A stretch of DNA of 13,319 nucleotides from Clostridium sp. AM49-4BH. Its GTDB lineage: Bacteria > Bacillota > Clostridia > Lachnospirales > Lachnospiraceae. Below the pieces are notes generated by a model. It ran no database searches, was not told where the DNA came from, and was given only the letters and a program-made list of their open reading frames with translations. Positions within the stretch are counted from its first letter, which is position 1; every line of letters starts with the position of its first letter. Positions 1 to 6,486 of the stretch are shown one piece after another. The translations under genes and the position numbers were made by a program. The stretch covers positions 1-13,319 of the forward strand of contig NZ_QUFB01000062.1 in NCBI RefSeq assembly GCF_003478335.1, written 5' to 3'.

Positions 1-32
1 AGTTTTACCTGAAAATATGTGAAAACTAAAGA

Positions 33-64
33 ACCGCCGTATACCGAACGGTACGTACGGTGGT
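33..64 (+). ncRNA. Group II intron domain V
   Basis: ACCGCCGTA (33-41) pairs with TACGGTGGT (56-64) in a 9-bp lower helix with one G-T wobble. TACC (42-45) pairs with GGTA (50-53) and is closed by a GAAC loop. A two-base bulge (C54, G55) separates the helices on the 3' side only. This helix, 2-nt bulge and short capped helix is the signature of the catalytic domain V. The CGC at 36-38 region sits where the catalytic triad is expected. Confidence 0.85.
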
Positions 65-66
65 GT

Positions 67-105
67 GGGAGGTCGGTAGATAAGATAATTATCTACCTCC
101 TACCC
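67..105 (+). ncRNA. Group II intron domain VI with branch point
   Basis: GGGAGG (67-72) pairs with CCT (99-101) and CCC (103-105), leaving A102 unpaired as the bulged branch-point adenosine. Inside, GGTAGATAA (75-83) pairs perfectly with TTATCTACC (89-97) around a 5-nt loop. A102 lies about 7 nt before the inferred 3' end, the usual branch-point distance. Domain V plus this helix makes a chance resemblance very unlikely. Confidence 0.82.
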
Positions 106-118
106 GATTAGGAGGATT

Positions 119-1966
119 ATGAGGGAACTAAACGAAGAGCAGAGAATTGCTGTATCGCATTTTGCCGGACCGATGTTAGTTTTGGCGGGACCTGGTTCCG
201 GAAAGACATATACAATTACAGAGCGTATCAAACGATTGGTTAAAGAGCATGATGTAGCTCCCGGCAATATTTTAGTCATTACCTTTACGAAAGCGGCTGC
301 TGCTGAGATGAAGCAGCGCTATTTGGCAGAGGGAGGCAAGGGCGGTGTTCAATTTGGAACGTTTCATGCGGTTTTCTTTACGATATTAAAATATGCTTAT
401 CATTATAGTGCAGATAACATTATACGTGACGAGATGAAGTATCGTATTTTGCGGGATCTGGTTGCTGAAAGCAGATTAGAAATACAGGATGAAAATGAGT
501 TTCTGGTGGATCTGACTGCGGAGATCAGTCGTGTGAAAGGAGAGCGGATAGAGCTGGAGCACTATTATTCGCCGATCTGTCCGGGGGATACATTTCGACA
601 GATATTTACGAAATATCAACATTGCTTAGAGAAGAAGCGGCTTATTGACTTTGATGATATGCTGGTATATTGCTACGAACTTTTGGAACAGCGGCCGGAT
701 ATTCGCGCACTGTGGCAGCAAAAATATCCATATATTTTGATCGATGAATTTCAAGATATTAATCGTGTCCAATATGAGACAGTTAAACTGTTGGCGCAGC
801 CGAAAAACCATCTTTTTGTAGTAGGAGATGACGATCAATCTATATATGGATTCCGAGGAGCACGACCGGATATTATGAAGCAATTTCTGGCGGATTATAA
901 AAACGCACAAATATGTAAGCTGGGGGTAAACTACCGCTGTAGTGCCAATATTGTAAAAGCGGCAGGGAATCTGATCGCCCATAATCAAAATCGTTTGCCA
1001 AAGGACATCATCGCAGCGCATGAGGCGGGAGCTGAGGTCGAGAACCTTTGTTATGAAAAAAGTGCTGAGCAAAATGAAGCGATACGGCAGCAGATTTTGG
1101 AGTATCGTAAAAAGGGAGTTTTGTACAGGGAAATGGCAGTACTGTTTCGAACCAATCCTCAGGCGCGCGGACTGACGGTAAAGCTGATGGAGTATAACAT
1201 TCCTTTTGAATTAAAGGAGCATTTGCCAAATTTATATGAGCACTGGATCGCAAAAGATATATTGACCTATATCGAGGTGGCGCAAGGGGCAAGAGAGCGA
1301 AGTAAGGTGATGCGTATCATTAATCGACCAAAACGCTATGTACATCGGAATGCTTTTACGGAAACTTATGCAGATTTTGAAGAATTAAAATTATTTTATG
1401 AAGATAAAGATTGGATGGTTGACCGTATAGAGCAATTACAATCAGACCTTGCCATGCTGGTGTCGCTAAAACCATATGCTGCCATTAATTTTATTCGTAA
1501 GGGAATCGGTTACGATGAATATATTCGAGAATATGCAGAGTACCGGGGAATCCGCGCTGAGGATATGTTTGATATATTGGATGAATTACAGGAAGATGCG
1601 AGAGCGTGTGAGACCACGGAGGCATGGTTTGACTATATAAAACAATATGGCGAGGCGCTGCAGGAGCAAGAAAACAAAAAATACGAAACCAAAGAAGATG
1701 CGGTACAGCTATTGACAATGCATGGTGCCAAAGGATTGGAATATGAAATCGTGTTTCTTCCGGATGTCAATGAAGGTGTTGCTCCTCACAACAAAGCGGT
1801 TTTGGATGCAGATGTGGAAGAAGAACGACGACTTTTTTATGTTGCAATGACGCGCGCAAAAACAAAGCTAATTATGAGCTATGTAAAGACCAGACTTCAT
1901 CATGAAACTGATCCGTCGCGTTTCTTGGACGAGATATTTCCGGAATCTGCCAAAAGTCAGACATAA
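119..1966 (+). CDS. UvrD/PcrA-like superfamily 1A DNA helicase
   Basis: This is an ATP-dependent 3'-5' DNA helicase of the UvrD/Rep/PcrA group, a cytoplasmic repair and replication enzyme. Visible motifs in order are: Walker A GPGSGKT (24-30), motif Ia TFTKAAAAEMKQR (about 55-67), Walker B LIDEFQDIN (207-215), motif III VGDDDQSIYGFRGA (235-248), motif IV NYRCS (271-275), motif V TMHGAKGLEYEIVFLPD (about 533-549), and motif VI EEERRLFYVAMTRAK (567-581). All key residues are intact. At 615 residues it is about 100 shorter than PcrA or UvrD and ends soon after motif VI, so it lacks their long C-terminal tail; full-length homologues of this size are common in Lachnospiraceae. The AGGAGG at 110-115 is only 3 nt from the ATG, an unusually tight spacing, and the upstream sequence is intron-derived. 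No other start upstream is available in frame. It appears to be transcribed alone. Confidence 0.95.
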   Translation: MRELNEEQRIAVSHFAGPMLVLAGPGSGKTYTITERIKRLVKEHDVAPGNILVITFTKAAAAEMKQRYLAEGGKGGVQFGTFHAVFFTILKYAYHYSADNIIRDEMKYRILRDLVAESRLEIQDENEFLVDLTAEISRVKGERIELEHYYSPICPGDTFRQIFTKYQHCLEKKRLIDFDDMLVYCYELLEQRPDIRALWQQKYPYILIDEFQDINRVQYETVKLLAQPKNHLFVVGDDDQSIYGFRGARPDIMKQFLADYKNAQICKLGVNYRCSANIVKAAGNLIAHNQNRLPKDIIAAHEAGAEVENLCYEKSAEQNEAIRQQILEYRKKGVLYREMAVLFRTNPQARGLTVKLMEYNIPFELKEHLPNLYEHWIAKDILTYIEVAQGARERSKVMRIINRPKRYVHRNAFTETYADFEELKLFYEDKDWMVDRIEQLQSDLAMLVSLKPYAAINFIRKGIGYDEYIREYAEYRGIRAEDMFDILDELQEDARACETTEAWFDYIKQYGEALQEQENKKYETKEDAVQLLTMHGAKGLEYEIVFLPDVNEGVAPHNKAVLDADVEEERRLFYVAMTRAKTKLIMSYVKTRLHHETDPSRFLDEIFPESAKSQT

Positions 1967-1975
1967 CAGTAGCAG

Positions 1976-2072
1976 GCGAACAGTGGAATCTGTCAACAGT
2001 CAGAAATGACAGCATTATGCGAACAGTGGAATCTGTCAACAGTCAGAAATGACAGCATTATGCAAACAGTGT
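1976..2072 (+). repeat. Tandem repeat, 43-bp unit, 2.3 copies
   Basis: A unit starting GCGAACAGTGGAATC at 1976 repeats exactly at 2019, and a third partial copy (GCAAACAGTG) starts at 2062. Each full unit contains an inverted repeat, CTGTCA and TGACAG (1990-1995 with 2007-2012 in copy one), so each could form a small RNA hairpin. It begins 9 bases after the helicase stop. No T-tract follows, so it is not a classical terminator. Just beyond it are the palindromes AATGATCATT (2077-2086) and TTAATTAA (2085-2092). Confidence 0.9.
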
Positions 2073-2105
2073 GGGAAATGATCATTAATTAACTCAAAAA
2101 TAAAC

Positions 2106-2160
2106 TTTCCCGGGAAAAAATTAAAAAAAGGGTGTAAAGATGCGCAAGGTATTGTATAAT
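2106..2160 (+). promoter_or_regulatory. Possible promoter and palindromic site for the membrane protein gene
   Basis: A perfect 12-bp palindrome, TTTCCCGGGAAA, lies at 2106-2117, followed by an A-rich stretch. A perfect -10 hexamer TATAAT lies at 2155-2160. No good -35 hexamer is found at 16-18 bp spacing, so the promoter would need help or is weak. The palindrome sits 38 bp upstream of the -10 and could be an operator. Transcription from here would give a leader of about 135 nt that contains the 62-bp-period repeat. Confidence 0.4.
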
Positions 2161-2171
2161 AAGGAAGTTCG

Positions 2172-2266
2172 AGTGGCTTTGAAAAGCAGCCAACTTTGCA
2201 GAGAGTAGTTTGGAGAAAACAAACGATATAGAAAGTGGCTTCGAAAAGCAGCCAACTTTGCAGAGA
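2172..2266 (+). repeat. Direct repeat, 33-bp copies with 62-bp period
   Basis: A 33-base segment starting AGTGGCTTTGAAAAGCAGCC at 2172-2204 recurs at 2234-2266 with a single base difference (TTTG versus TTCG). The copies are separated by 29 unrelated bases. GCTT and AAGC inside each copy could form a tiny stem. They fill the leader between the putative TATAAT and the ribosome binding site of the next gene. Their role is unknown; they could be protein-binding sites, leader hairpins or a neutral duplication. Confidence 0.85.
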
Positions 2267-2302
2267 ACCGTTTTGGAAGTAACGAAATGAATGGAGGAAA
2301 AT

Positions 2303-3433
2303 ATGGCACTTAGTAAAGAGGACATTTTTAAGACAGGTCCCTCTCCGGAAGAGGAAAAATATAATACTGCCGTAGAACTGATGGATGCAATCGACTGTGT
2401 CGAGAGATTTGAGAGAGCGGTAACGTCGCTTCGCTCCGCAGCCGCCATGTTTGAGGAGTTGGGAGATTATGAGGATGCCAGGAAGCGTCGTAAGCAGTGC
2501 GCAGATAAGGCAGATCAGATAGAACGTGAAGGTTGCGAGAAAACCTTACAGACGGCGAAAGATATGTATGACAAAGCAAAAACAAAGAGTGACTACATTG
2601 CTGCAAATAGCGAGTATCGGAGATTAAAGAAATTTGCAGCATATGCAGATAAAGCAGAAGCAGGAGACAAAGCTTGCCATGCGGGGATTCGCAAGATTGA
2701 AACGCGCAAAGTGTATAAGCGTCGCGCTATTGCATTGGCAGTAATTGTTGTTATCTGTATGGTGATCATGGTAACTCCATTGTCGTATATCGTAAAAGGT
2801 TTTGGGCATAAAATGCTTGGCGATTACAAAGCTGCCATCAATTCTTATGATCAGGTAGAATATTTGCCGGGTGTAGGAACAATGAAGAAATCCTGTTATT
2901 ACAAGATCGCCAAGAAATATGACGATGATAATCACCATAAGAAAGCAATGAAGGTATATCGTTTGGCTGGTGCATATGCAGATGCAGAACACCGCACAAC
3001 CCGTTACCAAAAACGCTTTATGCGTAAGGCAGAGATTGGAACTAAAGTATACTATGCCGGAATGCGCTGGATGGTATTGGATAAAGCTCTGTTAGGGGAA
3101 AAGGCGATGTTGATTCGCAGTACACCGCTGAGTAAGGAGGAATTGCCATCCGGAAAAGAGGGCGAGAATCTAAAAGGCAAGAAATTGACAGAGTTCCTGA
3201 ATGGAAAATTTACGAGTGCTAATTTTAGTGATCGTGAAAAGGTAATGATGGGAAAAGAAATTACGGCAAAAAAACGTGCCGGTATGCAAACGGTTGAGAC
3301 CAAAAAAGAAGATATTGTTAAGAATCCAATATTTGTATTGCCGGAAGATACGATTTCAGAATATAAAGACAATCTTCCGCCCGACTGGGATCCGAACGGA
3401 ATCTACCCGGTTGTATGGGTAAGTTTCCGATAA
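2303..3433 (+). CDS. Single-pass membrane protein with DUF6273-like C-terminal domain
   Basis: The 376-residue product starts at the ATG preceded by GGAGG at 2293-2297 with 5-nt spacing; an in-frame ATG at 2291 lacks such a site. Residues 1-140 are charged, alpha-helical and cytosolic, with YEDARKRRKQC-type repeats that resemble the TPR-like blocks often seen in Lachnospiraceae proteins. A single hydrophobic segment lies at about 142-160 after a basic KVYKRR stretch. More helical repeats follow (about 165-235, with GDYKAAINSYDQV and AYADAEHR). The C-terminus (about 245-376) carries GMRWMVLDK..KAMLIR and ends with PVVWVSFR, which matches the pattern of the DUF6273 family. There is no enzymatic motif. 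The basic flank before the segment suggests N-in, C-out topology. The function is not known; an envelope or surface role is inference only. Confidence 0.85.
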   Translation: MALSKEDIFKTGPSPEEEKYNTAVELMDAIDCVERFERAVTSLRSAAAMFEELGDYEDARKRRKQCADKADQIEREGCEKTLQTAKDMYDKAKTKSDYIAANSEYRRLKKFAAYADKAEAGDKACHAGIRKIETRKVYKRRAIALAVIVVICMVIMVTPLSYIVKGFGHKMLGDYKAAINSYDQVEYLPGVGTMKKSCYYKIAKKYDDDNHHKKAMKVYRLAGAYADAEHRTTRYQKRFMRKAEIGTKVYYAGMRWMVLDKALLGEKAMLIRSTPLSKEELPSGKEGENLKGKKLTEFLNGKFTSANFSDREKVMMGKEITAKKRAGMQTVETKKEDIVKNPIFVLPEDTISEYKDNLPPDWDPNGIYPVVWVSFR

Positions 3434-3441
3434 ATTGAAAC

Positions 3442-3564
3442 AGGACCTGCGTGACGTGCCGGACATGTGTTTATCAGGATCTGCGTGACGTGCCGGACAT
3501 GTGTTTATCAGGATCTGCGTGACAGACCGAGCATTTGTTCATCCGGACCTGCGTGACGTGCCGG
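3442..3564 (+). repeat. Tandem repeat, 34-bp unit, 3.6 copies, between convergent genes
   Basis: Units start at 3442, 3476, 3510 and 3544 with an exact 34-bp period. The core is CTGCGTGACGTGCCGGACAT; copies one and two are nearly identical, copy three is diverged (GACAGACCGAGCATTTG) and copy four is cut off after 21 bases. The array fills almost the entire 134-bp gap between the stop of the membrane-protein gene and the stop of the convergent AraC gene. It is richer in GC than its surroundings. No intrinsic terminator hairpin with a T-tract is visible in the gap, so the array may take that place or may be neutral. Confidence 0.92.
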
Positions 3565-3567
3565 TTG

Positions 3568-4455
3568 TTAAATCGTTATACTGGAATTAGAAAGTCCCTG
3601 GATATACTTACGGTATTCCAGCGGGCTTTTTCCTGTTTCAGCCTTAAATTTTCTTGAGAAATAATTACTGTCTGAAAAACCGCAGAGTAAAGCGATCTCT
3701 GTGATCGAAAGATGAGGATTTTGCAGAGCTTTCATAGCGGCCTGAATGCGCAATATCGTCATATATTTTGTAGGACTAATGCTGTATATGCGCTGAAAGA
3801 TCCGGCGGAAATGTCTGGAGGACAATCCGGAATACTGTGCCAGTTCTTCGATGGATAAATCTTCATTGTAATGATTTTCCATATAAGCAATAGTATTTGC
3901 GATGGAAACAACCTCTTTACTGTCAGATTTTTGGGACACGTCATAAAAACGTGACAACGAAGTAAAAAGCTGTGAGAGCAGACTGATGATCATTGTCTGA
4001 TAGCCGGGGAGTTTAGTTTCGTATTCATTTTTGAGTGAAGCGATCAACGTGTGGATTTCTTCATATTGTGCTAAGTTCAACGTTAATTGTCGTTTAAAAC
4101 CTTGGGTTTTGGTTAAGGTGGGTTCAATGACAAAAAGTGCATGAAAGCCTGCCGTTGTTTTAATATCACTTTGATAGTCCAAAAAATAGGACAGGTGGAA
4201 CATGATATTACATATATGAAAATTTTTGGGGTGTTTATAGCCGTGTGCAGTATTATTACTGATCACAAAAACATCCCCCTTACGGATTGGATACTCTTCT
4301 CCGTCCACCACATGTGTGGCGGTGCCGCTCAGCACGATCACAAGCTCTGAAAAATCGGCATGTGTATGTAGACACAGATCTTCGTCATGTGTTCCATATT
4401 GTATAAAAAAAGGAAATGTTTCATCCTGTGTAAACCAATTCAAAAAAAAATCCAT
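3568..4455 (-). CDS. AraC-family transcriptional regulator with cupin sensor
   Basis: This 295-residue protein has the RhaS/RhaR-like layout: an N-terminal cupin sugar-sensing domain (about 20-90, with HTHADFSELVIVLSGT and the GDVFVISNNTAHGY turn) and a C-terminal double helix-turn-helix (about 182-285). The first recognition region is LSIEELAQYSGLSSRHFRRIFQ, and the family signature is GFSDSNYFSRKFKAETGKSPLEYRK (259-283). The start chosen is the ATG with GGAG 7 nt upstream; a GTG 27 bases earlier has no better site. It is divergent from the GH43 gene and separated from it by 371 bp holding two 35-bp repeats, so it probably activates that gene in response to a sugar or oligosaccharide. The ligand cannot be read from the sequence. 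Confidence 0.93.
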   Translation of the reverse strand: MDFFLNWFTQDETFPFFIQYGTHDEDLCLHTHADFSELVIVLSGTATHVVDGEEYPIRKGDVFVISNNTAHGYKHPKNFHICNIMFHLSYFLDYQSDIKTTAGFHALFVIEPTLTKTQGFKRQLTLNLAQYEEIHTLIASLKNEYETKLPGYQTMIISLLSQLFTSLSRFYDVSQKSDSKEVVSIANTIAYMENHYNEDLSIEELAQYSGLSSRHFRRIFQRIYSISPTKYMTILRIQAAMKALQNPHLSITEIALLCGFSDSNYFSRKFKAETGKSPLEYRKYIQGLSNSSITI

Positions 4456-4494
4456 ACGAAATCTCCATTCTATCTTCAGCACGTTTCTTTTGGT

Positions 4495-4595
4495 TGAAAA
4501 TACAAACAGTACTCCATGGTTCTATAACCCCCGTTCTGATGTTCCGCACTGTCTCTGTGCTGAAAACACAAACAGTACTCCATGGTTCTATAACC
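4495..4595. repeat. Pair of 35-bp direct repeats upstream of the AraC gene
   Basis: Copies at 4495-4529 and 4561-4595 share TGAAAA.ACAAACAGTACTCCATGGTTCTATAACC with one difference, and start 66 bp apart. Each holds the palindromes AGTACT and CCATGG and a GGTTCTATAACC inverted repeat. They lie 40-140 bp before the AraC start and 46-146 bp upstream of the GH43 -35 element. A regulator whose sites are direct repeats, as AraC proteins use, would fit here; this is inference. A 66-bp spacing is about six helical turns, so both copies face the same side of the DNA. Confidence 0.85.
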
Positions 4596-4640
4596 ATTTT
4601 CGCAAGTCTGAAAATGAAAGATATACGTCTTTTTGTTCTA

Positions 4641-4669
4641 TTGAACCACAAACATTCTTTTTGTATAAT
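4641..4669 (+). promoter_or_regulatory. Predicted sigma-A promoter of the GH43 gene
   Basis: TTGAAC (4641-4646) and TATAAT (4664-4669) are separated by exactly 17 bp. Transcription would start near 4676 and give a leader of about 150 nt before the GH43 ATG at 4827. The -35 is imperfect, as expected for a promoter that needs an activator such as the divergent AraC protein. Confidence 0.65.
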
Positions 4670-4826
4670 ACACACAGTAATAGGGTTATGGTCGAACGAT
4701 ATTTGTCGTTTGCATCATAGTAATTTTACAATGAAAAGTTATTCTCGTCAAAATAAATATCACGATGCGAGAGCAAACTAACAGTTGCACCGAATATCCT
4801 ATCGAAGAACAGAACGGAGGTTAACT

Positions 4827-6296
4827 ATGGCAAATCCTTATTTACCATCTTGGGAGTATATCCCGGATGGAGAACCAAGAGTATTTGGGGATCGCGTATA
4901 TGTATACGGATCACATGATTGTGTGGATTGTGAAAGATTTTGTGATTACAAATTAAAAGTGTGGTCTGCATCTGTCCATGATTTGAGTCATTGGACATGC
5001 CACGGAGATATTTTCCGATCAAAGGCAAAAGAGGGCAAAACAACGGATACACCTTGGACAGAACATGAATTATATGCACCGGACGTTGTAGAGAAAGATG
5101 GTAAATATTATCTCTATGCATATATTGTAGATGCGAAAGGCTGTGTAGCGGTGAGTGACCGACCGGAAGGCCCATTTATGATGCTGTCCAAGTATCAGTA
5201 CAATATACCGGATCATTATGACAACGGTACGTTTATCGACCCGGGTGTATTGGTTGATGATGACGGAAGAGTATACGTGTATTGTGGATTCTTGGGATCT
5301 TACATGTGTGAACTGAACGGGGACAATATGTATGAAGTCGTGGATGGAAGTTATCAGACGGACATTATTCCGGTTACGGAGACGGAGGATGGATTTTTTG
5401 AAGCCTGTTCCCCACGAAAAGTAGGAGATACCTATTATTTGATCTATTCACCTAAAATTGGCAGCAGGCTTGCATATGCTACATCGGATTCTCCAACCGG
5501 GCCATTTACATATCGAGGATATATTGTGGATAATGGTGCCGACTATCCGGGTGGTAATAATCATGGCTCCATCTGCCAGATTAACGGACAGTGGTATATT
5601 TTTTATCATCGCATGACCAATGGCTCGATCATGTCGCGCAGGGGCTGTGTGGAGCGGATCGAGATATTAGAAGACGGCACGATCCCAACCGTGGAAATGA
5701 CATCTCTTGGATTTGAGGAGTCGTTGAATCCGTATGAAGCAACGGCGGCAGATACGGTATGTGTTCTGAAAAACGTACAGATAAAAACTGCTCAATTGGA
5801 GAAAAACGTTGAAAGCACAGACCAGCATTTACGCAATGAGCAGGAAGCAGATACAACGGAGCAGCCGTCAGAGGCAGAACCTAAGGTTGACACAGAGTCA
5901 AAGGAAGAGAAAATTGAGGCAGATGAACCAGCGGCATTCATCACAGAATTAGATCCTTTTACAAGAATCATCACTAATATTACCGATGGCTGCGTAATGG
6001 GCTGGAAGTATTTTGATTTTGGCGATGATTTTACCGGAGATGAAATGACATTTATGGCAAAAGTACATCCGCGAGGCTGTCATGGCAAACTGCATATTTG
6101 TATCGACGATGAGCAGACAGAAATTGGCGTGGCAGAGTTTGAGCGAGATAGCACTACGCTTCGTACAAAAGTGCAAAACGTCACAGGAAGACATGCGGTT
6201 TATCTGATCGCACAGTCAGAATATAATGGATGGTCAGCTTGCTATTTTGAACGTCGCCAGTTATTCGACCTAGAGGCATTCCAATTTTGCAAATAG
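4827..6296 (+). CDS. Family 43 glycoside hydrolase with CBM6-like C-terminus
   Basis: The enzyme is predicted to be an inverting arabinofuranosidase or xylosidase type hydrolase acting on short plant-fibre oligosaccharides. The 489-residue product starts at the ATG after GGAGG (4816-4820). The catalytic five-blade propeller spans about 1-305. Likely catalytic residues are D14 (YIPDGEPRVFGDRVYVYGSHD opening, general base), D138 (FIDPG, pKa modulator) and E192 (FFEACSPRK, general acid). YAPDV at 83-87 and NNHGS at 244-248 are also family motifs. Residues 325-371 form an acidic Glu/Thr/Asp-rich linker, unusual for a cytosolic enzyme. Residues about 372-489 look like a CBM6-type beta-sandwich (GWKYFDFGDDF..GWSACYFERRQLFDLEAFQF). 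There is no signal peptide, so it probably works on imported oligosaccharides, although no transporter lies in the window. Exact substrate cannot be called. Confidence 0.92.
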   Translation: MANPYLPSWEYIPDGEPRVFGDRVYVYGSHDCVDCERFCDYKLKVWSASVHDLSHWTCHGDIFRSKAKEGKTTDTPWTEHELYAPDVVEKDGKYYLYAYIVDAKGCVAVSDRPEGPFMMLSKYQYNIPDHYDNGTFIDPGVLVDDDGRVYVYCGFLGSYMCELNGDNMYEVVDGSYQTDIIPVTETEDGFFEACSPRKVGDTYYLIYSPKIGSRLAYATSDSPTGPFTYRGYIVDNGADYPGGNNHGSICQINGQWYIFYHRMTNGSIMSRRGCVERIEILEDGTIPTVEMTSLGFEESLNPYEATAADTVCVLKNVQIKTAQLEKNVESTDQHLRNEQEADTTEQPSEAEPKVDTESKEEKIEADEPAAFITELDPFTRIITNITDGCVMGWKYFDFGDDFTGDEMTFMAKVHPRGCHGKLHICIDDEQTEIGVAEFERDSTTLRTKVQNVTGRHAVYLIAQSEYNGWSACYFERRQLFDLEAFQFCK

Positions 6297-6348
6297 AGGA
6301 TTTCACAGCAAAGTGGTTTATCCTTAGGACGTTCCAATTTTGCAAATA
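6279..6348 (+). repeat. Duplicated 3' end of the GH43 gene, 53-bp period
   Basis: TTCCAATTTTGCAAATA at 6279-6295, which encodes the last residues and stop of the GH43 protein, recurs exactly at 6332-6348. The bases just before each copy (CCTAGAGGCA versus CCTTAGGACG) are also related. The second copy is noncoding. It looks like an old tandem duplication across the stop codon. Confidence 0.8.
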
Positions 6349-6371
6349 ACACCCTTGCCCACAATTAGTAG

Positions 6372-6400
6372 TTTACCTTATGCTTAATTTTTGATAAAAT
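6372..6400 (+). promoter_or_regulatory. Predicted promoter of the iorA operon
   Basis: TTTACC (6372-6377) and TAAAAT (6395-6400) are spaced by 17 bp. The -10 overlaps a perfect inverted repeat, TGATAA-AATA-TTATCA (6392-6407), which could be an operator for a repressor. The leader to the iorA ATG would be about 80 nt. Confidence 0.5.
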
Positions 6401-6420
6401 ATTATCAGTATTATGCAGGA

Positions 6421-6460
6421 TGCGCTCTCGCGAAGTTCATACATATTATTTCGAGAGCAC
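6421..6460 (+). promoter_or_regulatory. Inverted repeat in the iorA leader
   Basis: GCTCTCG (6424-6430) pairs with CGAGAGC (6452-6458) around a 21-nt AT-rich loop, with partial pairing on both sides. It lies between the predicted start of transcription and the AGGAGG at 6473-6478. It does not match a riboswitch I recognise and has no T-tract. It may be an mRNA-stabilising hairpin or a protein site. Confidence 0.5.
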
Positions 6461-6486
6461 ATTAGATAAAAAGGAGGAACTGCTAA

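Larger units (their letters stand above)
1..108 (+). mobile_element. 3' end of a group II intron (domains V-VI)
   Basis: Bases 33-64 fold as a group II domain V and bases 67-105 as a domain VI with a bulged branch-point adenosine. The element ends in a CCCGAT tail typical of group II intron 3' ends. The intron is a self-splicing ribozyme retroelement; its 5' part and any intron-encoded reverse transcriptase must lie upstream, outside the window. A short inverted repeat (AGTTTT at 1-6, AAAACT at 22-27) may be the tail of domain IV. The inferred 3' splice junction, about base 108/109, falls two bases before the AGGAGG of the helicase gene, so the intron sits in that gene's 5' leader. The class cannot be assigned from this fragment. 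Confidence 0.85.

Noticed and set aside
1..118. tRNA or rRNA remnant at the left edge
   Set aside because: The stems do not form a cloverleaf, and the fold matches group II domains V and VI with the branch-point bulge.
626..1718. Antisense open frames inside the helicase gene
   Set aside because: They lack ribosome binding sites and recognisable motifs and lie opposite a gene with all helicase motifs intact.
3442..3564. CRISPR-like array
   Set aside because: The 34-bp units are contiguous with no variable spacers between constant repeats, and no cas genes are nearby. It is a plain tandem repeat.
4495..4595. Terminal repeats of a mobile element
   Set aside because: The copies are direct, only 31 bp apart, enclose no gene and lack a transposase, so an insertion sequence is not supported.
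6421..6460. Riboswitch in the iorA leader
   Set aside because: There is a single simple hairpin in an 80-nt leader, without the multi-helix core of any aptamer I recognise and with no terminator or T-tract.
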